Shown: positions 8,539 to 16,219 of the stretch, one piece after another | Layout of the letters: every line of letters begins with the position of its first letter | How positions within the stretch are numbered: position 1 is the first letter of the stretch | NCBI RefSeq assembly: GCF_900240305.1 | Contig: NZ_LT964854.1 | Location: forward strand, 1,612,001-1,676,000 | Reading direction: 5' to 3' | DNA: 64,000 nucleotides | Source of the DNA: Ottowia massiliensis | GTDB taxonomy: Bacteria; Pseudomonadota; Gammaproteobacteria; Burkholderiales; Burkholderiaceae_C | The notes under the pieces: model-generated | Told to the model about the DNA's origin: nothing | Seen by the model: the letters and a program-made list of their open reading frames with translations, nothing else | The model's database searches: none | Position numbers and translations under genes: made by a program

Positions 8539-8561
8539 GAAAAAGCGCCCCGGAGGGCGCT
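8539..8561 (-). terminator. Terminator of the bactofilin/M23 operon
   Basis: The reverse strand forms AGCGCC...GGCGCT followed by five T residues, about 25 bases after the bactofilin stop codon. Confidence 0.75.
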
Positions 8562-8582
8562 GGCGAAGAATGCGGCGGCCGC

Positions 8583-9005
8583 TCACGCCTTGGCCGTGGC
8601 GCTCTCGCTGCCAGGCAGCAGGGGCGTGGAGGCGGCGTTGGGAACGCGCATGGTGACGCTGCCCTGATAGCGCGCGCCCGGATCCACTTGCAGGGTTTCG
8701 GCTTCGATGTTGCCCTGAATTTGCGCGGTGGACTGCAAATGCAGGCGGCCTGCGTGAACGTTGCCTTCGAGCCGGCCCAGCACCAGCAGATCGGAGGCAT
8801 AGACATCGCCTTTGACCAGCCCCGTCTCGCCAATGACGGCGCTGCCCTCGCAGCGCAGCGTGCCGTGGATGCGGCCATCGAGCTTGATGGAGTTTTGCGT
8901 CGTGAGATCGCCTTCGAGCGTGCACTGCTCGGCAATCACGGTGTCAATCTGCTTGCTGGCGCTGAAGGGCGCGGGGGTGTTTTTGTCTTTGCCGGAACCG
9001 AACAT
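8583..9005 (-). CDS. Bactofilin (BacM/CcmA family)
   Basis: This 140-residue cytoskeletal protein polymerises without nucleotide into filaments on the inner face of the membrane. The central region, about residues 18-125, shows the repetitive right-handed beta-helix pattern of the family, with regularly spaced small residues and Gly turns such as EGDLTTQN, DGRIHGTLRCEG, KGDVYASDLLVLGRLEGNVHAG and QGNIEAETL. Short disordered tails flank it, as usual. It lies 87 bases downstream of an M23 endopeptidase on the same strand. That pairing is known to control cell shape in several proteobacteria, where the filament recruits the hydrolase. Confidence 0.92.
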   Translation of the reverse strand: MFGSGKDKNTPAPFSASKQIDTVIAEQCTLEGDLTTQNSIKLDGRIHGTLRCEGSAVIGETGLVKGDVYASDLLVLGRLEGNVHAGRLHLQSTAQIQGNIEAETLQVDPGARYQGSVTMRVPNAASTPLLPGSESATAKA

Positions 9006-9092
9006 GATGCTGCTGCCTTGCTTGGGAGAAAAAAGGAAAGGGCGGGAAAAACAGACTGGGATGAGCGGCTGGAAAAAGGCGGGGCCGCCGCT

Positions 9093-10079
9093 TCAGGGCA
9101 CGGCCTCGGAGGCGGGCTTTTCAAGCTGCTTTCTGACGGGCGCGTTGAGCGAGAGGAACTGCTCCGGGTCAATGCGCTGGCCCTTGCTCTGCACCTCGTA
9201 ATGCAGGTGCGGGCCGGTGGAGCGGCCCGTGGAACCCAGCTGGCCGATGACGCTGCCCGCTTCCACGTGCTGCCCGGCTTTCACGCTGATTTTGGAAAGG
9301 TGGGCATAAACCGTGCTGTAGCCGTGCGCATGGTCCACCATCACGACATTGCCGTAGCCGGACTGCACGCCCGCGAAGTGGACCTTGCCTTTGGCCGTGA
9401 CGCGGATGGGCTGGCCCGTGCTGCCCTTCAGGTCCAGCCCGCCGTGGAATTCGCTGCCTTTTCCCGTGAAAGGGTTGGAGCGGTTGCCAAAACGAGAGCT
9501 GATGGGGCCGTTGTGCGGCATGCCCAGCGGCACGGATTGCAGCACTTGCAGCAAGTCGCCCGCGTCTTCCACCGCCGCCTGGCGGCCAGGGGCCTGGCGC
9601 ACTTCGCGGCTTGAAACGGGGCCGCCCGCCGCCTTGTTGGGCTTGCCCCTGGGCGGCTCGACGGAGACGGGCTTGACGTTCACGCCGCGCGCTTTCAGGT
9701 ATTCGCGCAGTTCGGCCAGCATGTGCTCGGACTTTTTCAGCTCGGCCAGCTTGGCGTCCACCTCGGCGGCCTTGGCGGCCATTTCGGCGGACTGGGTGTC
9801 CCGCGCCTGCTCCAGCTGCTGGCGCAGCGCCTCGATTTCGCGGGCGCGCTCTTCCAGCAACTGCTGATGTTCAACCTGCGCCTGCTGATGGCGCTCGCTT
9901 TGCGCCTGCCGCTGGCCCCAGTAGCCCCAGCCGATGGCGGCCAGCGCGCCCAGCAAGGCCACGATGACGGCGCCCAGCCCCATCAGCAGCGGACGCATGG
10001 ACAACAGCAGGCGCGTATTGACTTCCACCGAGCGCGTCTGCTCGGGGGTGACGATGAGAACCGTGGAGCGATGAGTCAT
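9093..10079 (-). CDS. Membrane-anchored M23 (LytM-type) peptidoglycan endopeptidase
   Basis: This 328-residue protein has one transmembrane helix (about 30-53), a long Glu/Ala/Gln-rich coiled coil (55-130), a linker with Pro and Lys, and a C-terminal M23 domain (about 188-310). The zinc ligands look intact: H212 and D216 in EFHGGLDL, and the HLH of PHLHYE at 291-293. The enzyme is therefore likely an active zinc metallopeptidase cutting peptide cross-links in the periplasm. The bactofilin follows directly, which suggests a shape-determining pair with the short cytoplasmic N-terminus (1-28) as the possible bactofilin contact. Confidence 0.92.
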   Translation of the reverse strand: MTHRSTVLIVTPEQTRSVEVNTRLLLSMRPLLMGLGAVIVALLGALAAIGWGYWGQRQAQSERHQQAQVEHQQLLEERAREIEALRQQLEQARDTQSAEMAAKAAEVDAKLAELKKSEHMLAELREYLKARGVNVKPVSVEPPRGKPNKAAGGPVSSREVRQAPGRQAAVEDAGDLLQVLQSVPLGMPHNGPISSRFGNRSNPFTGKGSEFHGGLDLKGSTGQPIRVTAKGKVHFAGVQSGYGNVVMVDHAHGYSTVYAHLSKISVKAGQHVEAGSVIGQLGSTGRSTGPHLHYEVQSKGQRIDPEQFLSLNAPVRKQLEKPASEAVP

Positions 10080-10208
10080 GGCCTGTAACGTTCAACAATG
10101 GATTGCCCGCCTTCATGGCAATCCGCAATCAATTCCTGGTCGCAAGCGGCCAAGTGTACCTTGTGTGACAAATGGTTTTACTGCACATAAAACCGTGTCA
10201 GCGCACAT

Positions 10209-10233
10209 GAAAAGAGCCGGGCAGCCCGCTCTT
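10209..10233 (-). terminator. Terminator of the HAD hydrolase gene
   Basis: The reverse strand reads AAGAGCgggctgcccgGCTCTTTT, a six-base stem extended by G/C pairs and ending in a short T run, 63 bases after the HAD stop. Confidence 0.7.
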
Positions 10234-10295
10234 GCGCGTGCATCTGGGCGCATCTTGCATGCGCATGGAGCCTGCCCGCCGCCTCCGGGGCATGG

Positions 10296-11090
10296 TCAGC
10301 CGCGCCCTTGCAGCACTGCCTGCGCCGCCTGCGCGAAGCCCGCGCCGCGCTCGCCCTGCGCCACGTAGCGCGGCAAGTGCTCCATGTGCGGCGCAAAGCG
10401 CGCCACGTTGGCCACGCCCACGCTGTTGGGAAAGTGCTGGAACATGCGCTGGTCGTTCGTGGAATCGCCCACGTACACCCAGTGCGCCATTTCGTCTGCC
10501 AGGCGGCGGCCCAGCAGCAGCTGCACGATCCAGTGCGCCCCGGCCAGCTTGTCATGCCCGCCAATCCAGCCATTGATGTGAATGCTGCTGACCGTGGCCG
10601 TCAGCCCCTCGGCCCGCATCAGCGCGGCGGCCTGCTCAATGGCGGCGGGCGGCAGATGCGTGAACTCGCCGTGGTCAATGGCAATGTCCGTCTCGCGCCC
10701 CGCGCTGTCTTGCGCCAGCCGCGCCAGCGGCACTTCGCGCAGCACGCGCGCGGCCACCGCTTGCAGGCGCGCGTAATTGGCCTGGCGGCGCGCGGCATCC
10801 GGCTCGAAATACCACTTGCGCAGTGCGCCGCCCTGCCGCGCCAGCGCCACCGCGCCGTTTTCCGCCACGATGGCGCTCAGCGGCCACGTGCGAGCGAACG
10901 GCTCGCTCCAGCCCGCCGGGCGGCCCGTGATGGCAATGACCGGCAGCCCCGCCGCGCGCAGCGCCTCAAGCGCAGCCAGCGCATCGGGCGTGATGGCGCC
11001 ATCGGTCGTCAGCGTGTCGTCAATATCGGTCAGCACGCCCCGCACGTGGCGCCACGCGCCGGGGGGCAGCTGGTTCAGGGCAATCATCAT
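10296..11090 (-). CDS. HAD-IIB family sugar-phosphatase-like hydrolase
   Basis: This 264-residue protein carries all HAD motifs: DIDDTLT at 22-28 (nucleophile D22, acid/base D24), the TGRP motif II near 55, the Lys of HDKLAG for motif III and VGDSTNDQRMF near 215 for motif IV. The cap lies between motifs II and III (type IIB), as in sucrose-phosphate, mannosyl-3-phosphoglycerate and Cof-type phosphatases. It probably removes phosphate from a sugar phosphate in the cytoplasm; the substrate is unknown. It is a single gene with its own terminator. Two adjacent ATG codons (11090 and 11087) are equally plausible starts. Confidence 0.85.
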   Translation of the reverse strand: MMIALNQLPPGAWRHVRGVLTDIDDTLTTDGAITPDALAALEALRAAGLPVIAITGRPAGWSEPFARTWPLSAIVAENGAVALARQGGALRKWYFEPDAARRQANYARLQAVAARVLREVPLARLAQDSAGRETDIAIDHGEFTHLPPAAIEQAAALMRAEGLTATVSSIHINGWIGGHDKLAGAHWIVQLLLGRRLADEMAHWVYVGDSTNDQRMFQHFPNSVGVANVARFAPHMEHLPRYVAQGERGAGFAQAAQAVLQGRG

Positions 11091-11239
11091 GGGCAAGGGC
11101 CAGGCGGCAAAAGGCGCGCAGCATATCGCCAGCGTGTAAATGGGCGCAGATTGCTTCTGAAACAGGAGCGGATTCAAGGCGCTCAAATCAGCTGATGTCC
11201 TGGTAGAGACTTGAAAGGTTGCTCTTTTTATAGAAGCAG

Positions 11240-11286
11240 AAACAGGCCGCCCGGCAGCCCTGGACAGGGAGCGCCGGACGGCCTGC
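11240..11286 (-). terminator. Possible terminator of the haem-type TonB receptor gene
   Basis: Arms AGGCCGTCCGGC and GCCGGGCGGCCT form a 12-bp stem with one mismatch about 20 bases after the receptor stop codon. The T run is weak (GTTTC), so termination strength is uncertain. Confidence 0.5.
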
Positions 11287-11305
11287 AAAGCAGCCGGGCT
11301 GTGCG

Positions 11306-13453
11306 TCAGAAGCGGGTGCTCAAGCCCACATAGATATTGCGGCCCTTGCCTACGCGCTGGGATGTTTCAGTAACAAAGGCGTTCATGTAGGAAGCGTCAA
11401 ACACGTTCTTGATGCCGAACGTCACCTCCATGTCGCGCCCGAAGGGGCCGCTTGCCCAGGGGCGCGGCTGCCAGCGCGCATCCAGATCGACGATGGTGAA
11501 CGCCTTGCGCACATACCACAGGCGCTGGCCTCGCGACATGGTGGTTTCGGGATTCTGTTTGGGCTTGAACCAGTGATTGACATTCAGGCCCAGCAGCAGG
11601 CCCGGCGCCGCCTGCCAGTGGCCGTGCAGATTGAGCTTGTCAGCGAAGGCATAGGGCACGTTTCGGCCCGTCGCGCGATCCGTTTGCCGCACGCGCGAAT
11701 AGCCAAAACCCACATCGCCCCAGGCGTGCTGATACGTGCCCGTCCACTCAAAGCCGTGGCGTTTGACGCTGCCTGTATTCAAATAAGTGGCATATGCCTC
11801 GCTTTCAGGCGGCGTCTCATTCGGGCGCACGCGTTTCAACGAAATCATGTCCTTGATGCGGCCGCTGAACAGCATCAGCTTGGTTTCCAGCGAATCATTG
11901 GCCGCCCACAGGCCGTTTTTCGTCCATGAGAAACCGATTTCCGTTTCGCGCGCGGTTTCAGGTTTCAGCTCGTAATTTGGCAGATACCAATAATGCGGAT
12001 TCAGCGGCCCGTTGCTATGCGTTTCATGCGGCGTGGGCGCTCGAAAAGCCTCCGCCCAGTTGCCGAGCAGATAAAGGCCATCTGCCACACGCACGCTAAC
12101 GCCTACGCGCGGAGAAAAATGTGATTTCTTGGTCGAATACTGATGCTTGGCTACTTTACGCTCGAAACGGTCATAACGCCCGCCTAGCTGGAGAATCACG
12201 CCGCCATTCAAAAACGATGACTCAATGTGGCCATAAACGCCCGTGTCGTTATAGGTATTGGGCATGGAGCCAAAATCACTCAGCTCGCCGTCATTGAGCA
12301 TCATTGCATCTTCATTGCGCTTCTCATAATCCACGCCCAGCAGCAGGCGGTGCTGGATGCGCCCAGTCTCGAAATGGGAGAGATTTTTGACGCGGAATCC
12401 GTAGCGCTTGTCTTCATTTTCATATTGGATAGGCAGAAGTTCATAATGCCGGTCATAGCTGCCCTTGGAGTGGAATGCTGTGGCCGTCAAATCAACCCAC
12501 GGATTGGCAATGGGCTTGAATGTGTATTTGGCCACCCAGTCCTGCTGCTTGAGCTTTCCAATGACAGGGCCTGTTCTTTCGCTGTAATTGCTGTGCCACA
12601 GATTTTGCCAGACGGTAGCCACATCCATTCCGTAATCAAAATAGGAAAGCGAAATTTTCTGCTCCGGCGTGATTTTGAAGCCGCCTTGCAAATAGGCCAC
12701 CGTCGTGTCTTCGTCCGTAGGCACCTTGCGGGTAGGCTGACCGTTGATATTGCCCCAGACGCGCGACATTTCCTGATCGCCGCGCCTGCCTTTCTTGCCA
12801 TAGGCCATGAATTCAAAAGGCTGGTCCTTGGGCGCGAAAGCTCCGGCCAAATAGCCTTCGCGGTAATTGTTGTGTTCGTAGCGCAACTTGGCGACAAAAC
12901 CCCTGTCCTTGCCTTCCGGCACAAAATCTTCAGCGGTTTTCATGCCCATGTCCACCACGCCGCCAATCGCGCCGCCGCCATATTGAATGGACGAAGCGCC
13001 CTTAACCACTTCCACGCGCTTGAGCAAATCAGGGTCGGAGCGGAATGAGGAAATATGGTTGGAAAACATGCTCAGCGAGCGCCGCACGCCGTCTTGCATG
13101 ATGATGATGCGGTTTTCCGACTGGTAGCCAAAGCCGCGAATATGGAAGGACTGCCCCAGGCCTCGCCCGAAGTCATCGCCAATTGAAACGCCGGGCACGC
13201 TGCTTAGCGCGTCAATGGGCGTGCTGGCCGCCTCCAGTTGCTGCTCCTTCACGACGGAAACGGAACCGGGATAAGTCTGCAAATCCGTCGCCATGCTGGT
13301 GCCCGTGACGGTGACTTCAGGCAGGTTCGGGACTTTTTCTTTGTCTTTTTCCTGCGCCCGCTGCGCCTGCTGCGCAGCGGCCTGGCCCAACAAAAGAAAA
13401 ATGCCGCAGGCCAAGGCGGAAAAACGCCAGAAAGGAGAATGGAGGGAACGCAT
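11306..13453 (-). CDS. TonB-dependent receptor, haemoglobin/haem type
   Basis: This outer-membrane beta-barrel of about 715 residues starts MRSLHSPFWRFSALACGIFL with a signal peptide ending near AAAQQ. A plug domain follows (about 45-165: LPEVTVTGT, DALSSVPGVSI, FHIRGFGYQ, VVKGASSIQYGGGAIGG), then the barrel, ending in ...GLSTRF with the C-terminal aromatic signature. Around residue 470 it has AEAFRAPTPHE followed by LPNYELKPETARETEIGF, which resembles the FRAP/NPNL box of haemoglobin and haem receptors. Haem as ligand is an inference; another iron chelate is possible. A GGTGGA site supports the start at 13453. The promoter region has a perfect FNR/ANR box and no clear Fur box. Confidence 0.75.
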   Translation of the reverse strand: MRSLHSPFWRFSALACGIFLLLGQAAAQQAQRAQEKDKEKVPNLPEVTVTGTSMATDLQTYPGSVSVVKEQQLEAASTPIDALSSVPGVSIGDDFGRGLGQSFHIRGFGYQSENRIIIMQDGVRRSLSMFSNHISSFRSDPDLLKRVEVVKGASSIQYGGGAIGGVVDMGMKTAEDFVPEGKDRGFVAKLRYEHNNYREGYLAGAFAPKDQPFEFMAYGKKGRRGDQEMSRVWGNINGQPTRKVPTDEDTTVAYLQGGFKITPEQKISLSYFDYGMDVATVWQNLWHSNYSERTGPVIGKLKQQDWVAKYTFKPIANPWVDLTATAFHSKGSYDRHYELLPIQYENEDKRYGFRVKNLSHFETGRIQHRLLLGVDYEKRNEDAMMLNDGELSDFGSMPNTYNDTGVYGHIESSFLNGGVILQLGGRYDRFERKVAKHQYSTKKSHFSPRVGVSVRVADGLYLLGNWAEAFRAPTPHETHSNGPLNPHYWYLPNYELKPETARETEIGFSWTKNGLWAANDSLETKLMLFSGRIKDMISLKRVRPNETPPESEAYATYLNTGSVKRHGFEWTGTYQHAWGDVGFGYSRVRQTDRATGRNVPYAFADKLNLHGHWQAAPGLLLGLNVNHWFKPKQNPETTMSRGQRLWYVRKAFTIVDLDARWQPRPWASGPFGRDMEVTFGIKNVFDASYMNAFVTETSQRVGKGRNIYVGLSTRF

Positions 13454-13542
13454 CAGAAATCCACCAATGAAAAAACGGCCCCATGAAACGCAGGGGCCTG
13501 ACGCGGTTTTCATCGTGGATAGCCGCTCGGCTGGCAGCTTTT

Positions 13543-13590
13543 TGACGCAATTGTAAAGAATTGCCTCGCAGCTGGATTGATAAACATCAA
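13543..13590 (-). promoter_or_regulatory. FNR/ANR-type class II promoter of the TonB receptor gene
   Basis: At 13577-13590 the sequence TTGATaaacATCAA is a perfect match to the FNR/ANR/DNR consensus TTGAT-N4-ATCAA. On the reverse strand a TACAAT -10 box lies at 13555-13550, which places the box centre close to -41.5, the geometry of class II FNR-activated promoters. A second dyad, GCAATTgtaaagAATTGC (13547-13564), overlaps the -10 region and could be an additional operator. All of this lies 90-140 bases upstream of the receptor start. Confidence 0.65.
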
Positions 13591-14026
13591 ACCGATGGGG
13601 CCGCGTGAGCGGCAGCCCGAAAGCGGCGGATAAATAACGGCGGATGAATAGCAGCGGATGAATGACAGATTTTCGGTGCGGCTATTCCGGATTTTCAGTT
13701 TTCAGGCATGGCGCCAACCGAAATGGGCCTTTCAAGAATTTGCAACGCCCACGAACGCCCGAAACTGCGCTTTTGCGGGATGGGCGCTGCAACAGCAAAC
13801 CGCTGCGCGCCTCGCTTTCCGAAGCCGGATTCTGACGCGGTTTTTGCGGTTGCTGCCGTTTCTGGAATTCCGTCCCATATCCCATCATCGCCCCAAGCCT
13901 TGGCGCAAAGAGTGCGAACACGGGTTGCCGCCTCGCCGCATTTCCTGCGGTTTGGGGCCGTGGAAAGAGAAAGAGCGGGCAGTGAGAGGTGCTGCATTGA
14001 ATAAGCGGCCAGGAGAGGTTGCTATA
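13591..14026. other. Gene-free spacer with decayed family 2 fragments
   Basis: No convincing coding sequence is present; open frames here have arginine-rich compositions typical of chance frames in GC-rich DNA. Segments such as the one at about 13736-13790 (AATTTGCAACGCCC and ACTGCGCTTTTGCGGGATGG) and about 13900-13930 resemble parts of the family 2 element, so the spacer looks like accumulated repeat debris. Confidence 0.5.
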
Positions 14027-14101
14027 GCTCTTTTATTTATAGCGCACTGTCCTAGTGGAATAAGCGCAGAGCAGGTATTCTGACTGCTTGAATTTGCTCC
14101 T
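14027..14101 (-). repeat. Family 1 interspersed repeat, copy 4
   Basis: It reads GCTCTTTTATTTATAGCGCA, CTGTCCTAGTGGAATAAGCG, then GACTGCTTGAATTTGCTCCT. The conserved core CCTAGTGGAA is intact. It lies 3' of prmC. Confidence 0.8.
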
Positions 14102-14202
14102 GTTTTTGAGGCGGCCGGGCAGGCTTTGCTCAGCTGAAAGACTTGCTTGAGCCGCCCGGCCCGCGTGCCTGGCGGCAATCAGCCGCCCGCTGCGTTTCGC
14201 GC

Positions 14203-15087
14203 TCATGGCGGCTTGTTGCCTGGCCATTGCCCGCCGCTGCATCGCTCGATGCCTGCCAGGTCGCGGCGCGATTGCACGCGGACAAAGCCTGCGGCGGCCA
14301 GCAGCGCGCGCACGGCGGGGGCCTGGTTGTGGCCGTGCTCCAGCAGCAGCCAGCCGCCGGGGCGCAGATGGGGGCGCGCAGGCGCGGCGCGGGCGATGGC
14401 GTGGATGATGGCGCGGATGGCGTCCAGCCCATCCGCGCCGCTGGTCAGGGCCAGGCGCGGCTCGTGCGCCAGCGCGGGCAGGTGGGTGTCGCCCTCGGCG
14501 ATGTAGGGGGGGTTGCTGACGATGAGGTCAAACGCGGGCGCGTCGGCCACGGCGCGCAGCCAGTCGCCTTGCCGCAGGTTCAGGCGCAGGGCCAGGCGCT
14601 GGGCGTTGGTGGCGGCCACGGCCAGGGCGTCAGCGCTGGCGTCGCTGGCCCAGATGTCGGCTTGCGGGCGCTGGCTGGCCAGGGCCAGGGCGATGGCGCC
14701 GCTGCCCGTGCCCAGGTCCAGCGCGCGCAAGGGGCGGAAAGGGGCTTGGGCTGGCAGGAGCGAAAGCGCCCAGTCCACCAGCGTTTCGGTGTCGTCACGC
14801 GGGTCGAGAACGCGCTCGTCCACTTGCAGCTCAAGCCCGTAGAACGCTTTGCGGCCCGTGAGGTAGGCCACTGGCTCGCCCGCCGCGCGGCGCCGGCACA
14901 GGCTGGCGAAGCGGCGGGCCTGCTCTGCGGGCAGCGCGTCACTGTCGTGCGCCAGCAGCCAGGCGCGCTCGTGCGCGGGGCGGCCCAGCGCGTGCAGCAG
15001 CAGCATGTGCGCTTCCAGGCGCGGCAGGCCGCTGGCGGCGGCTTGGGCCAGGGCCTGGGCCAGTGTGGCGGGAAGTGGAGTGGGCAT
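14203..15087 (-). CDS. prmC: Release factor glutamine N5-methyltransferase
   Basis: This 294-residue SAM-dependent methyltransferase modifies the Gln of the GGQ motif of release factors RF1 and RF2. The N-terminal helical domain (about 1-90, MPTPLPATLAQALAQA...) is followed by the Rossmann domain with LDLGTGSGAIALALA near 120-134 and the catalytic NPPY motif near 188. The segment VLDPRDDTETLVDWAL corresponds to the usual PRxDTE SAM-binding loop. I chose the ATG at 15087 because it yields the family N-terminus; the longer frame adds unrelated basic sequence. prfA, normally just upstream, is absent here and a small lipoprotein gene lies there instead. Confidence 0.93.
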   Translation of the reverse strand: MPTPLPATLAQALAQAAASGLPRLEAHMLLLHALGRPAHERAWLLAHDSDALPAEQARRFASLCRRRAAGEPVAYLTGRKAFYGLELQVDERVLDPRDDTETLVDWALSLLPAQAPFRPLRALDLGTGSGAIALALASQRPQADIWASDASADALAVAATNAQRLALRLNLRQGDWLRAVADAPAFDLIVSNPPYIAEGDTHLPALAHEPRLALTSGADGLDAIRAIIHAIARAAPARPHLRPGGWLLLEHGHNQAPAVRALLAAAGFVRVQSRRDLAGIERCSGGQWPGNKPP

Positions 15088-15285
15088 GGGCGTGGATGAT
15101 GCGGTGGGGCGGCCCGCTGTGCTCGCCAGCCGCCGCATGGTTAGCGGAGCGATTGTTCTTGGCCGAACCCGGCGCGGCAATCAGCACGGCATCCAACGCG
15201 TGCGCTTGCTCAGGAGGATCAGCCCAAATCAGCCCGTTTCATGGTTTCGATTTTTGCTCTGCACACTGGCTCTGCTTTTGCTCTG

Positions 15286-15768
15286 CTATTGCCCCTTGGC
15301 AAGCAGCAGCACAAGGTTTTGTGACGGCTCGAAGTAGGCATGGCACAGCCATGTTCCATGCGTGAAAAGCCCGTCAAGCTCCGGCGATGTCTGATAGCGC
15401 CCTTCAGGGATCAGGCGCTGGATGGCCGGGTGCGTGTCACCCGGCGGCTGTGCATGGGCAAGGCCTTCCAGTTGGCTGATTTTTTCAAGCAATGCAGCGT
15501 CTGGCCGGATCACTGCATCTATCCAGTAAAGGGATGGCCCCGGCATGGCCGGATCTCCCATTACCCCGCTTGTCCATTGGATGGATTTTGCGTTTTTCAG
15601 CATGGGAAAACGCGCGGCGATGGGGGCAAGCTCATTTCGAACCTTCCCATCGCCGGTTTTTGCCGCTTTCATTTCGGCGCTTCCAGGATTGGTTTCCATA
15701 TTCGTCATGTCACAGCCATGCAGCCCCGCAAGGCAGAAAGCCATGATCATGCATCTTCTGGTTGTCAT
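15286..15768 (-). CDS. Small hypothetical lipoprotein
   Basis: This 160-residue protein starts MTTRRCMIMAFCLAGLHGC. The hydrophobic stretch followed by a Leu-x-Gly-Cys-like site (Cys19) indicates a lipoprotein signal. The mature part has no domain I recognise; it contains two segments with regular beta-strand-like patterning (KSIQWTSGVMG and GTWLCHAYFEPSQNLVLLLA) and a Pro-rich middle. Base composition is less GC-rich than prmC next door. It may share the region with prmC by chance, because a roughly 200-bp spacer separates them. Confidence 0.6.
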   Translation of the reverse strand: MTTRRCMIMAFCLAGLHGCDMTNMETNPGSAEMKAAKTGDGKVRNELAPIAARFPMLKNAKSIQWTSGVMGDPAMPGPSLYWIDAVIRPDAALLEKISQLEGLAHAQPPGDTHPAIQRLIPEGRYQTSPELDGLFTHGTWLCHAYFEPSQNLVLLLAKGQ

Positions 15769-16219
15769 CTGTCCGTCCTGTTTTATTAGCTCCGTTGATA
15801 TTGCCCGCCAATGGTCTTCTGCCTGTTTTCATTGCTGAAATACGTTTTGCCCGGCAGGCCCTGTCCATGATTGCAAAGCTTTGGCCTTCACGGTTGGCGG
15901 CTATTTTTCAACCGCTGCACGGATTATTTTCTGGTTGATATTGGAGGCAATATTGGTGCTTTTTGCCATGGCCTTTTCATCATCAAAAAAATGGGCTTCT
16001 CCGGTATTTTCTCTGTCGTGTGAACAAAAATCTAGGGCATCGTCCAAGTTCGGCCTTGTCCGTTTCGCACCATAAAGCATTGCACACCATTTGCAGGGAA
16101 TCCACAAAAAGAGGAGCAAAAAAAGGCCCGTCAAACAGGCCTTGTCGCAGCGTCTGCGGGAAAGTTTGCTATGAACCAAGGAGCAAATTCTGCTCCTTGG
16201 CTTTTCGCCGCCTGCGGGT
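15769..16219. other. AT-richer gene-free spacer upstream of the small lipoprotein
   Basis: I see no gene here. A 92-codon open frame on the reverse strand (15901-16179) runs through the terminator of the next operon and lacks a ribosome-binding site, so I treat it as chance. The segment holds the copper receptor terminator and a perfect palindrome of 10-bp arms at 16177-16201 (CCAAGGAGCA / TGCTCCTTGG), which contains family 1 end sequence. Confidence 0.5.
16118..16143 (-). terminator. Terminator of the copper-receptor gene
   Basis: The reverse strand has AAGGCC...GGGCCTT followed by seven T residues, about 75 bases past the receptor stop codon. Confidence 0.8.

Noticed and set aside
13658..14083. 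A 141-codon forward reading frame after the TonB receptor promoter.
   Set aside because: It crosses family 1 and family 2 repeat fragments and has arginine-rich composition typical of chance frames.
15901..16179. A 92-codon reverse-strand reading frame.
   Set aside because: It reads through a transcription terminator, has no ribosome-binding site and lies in a spacer.
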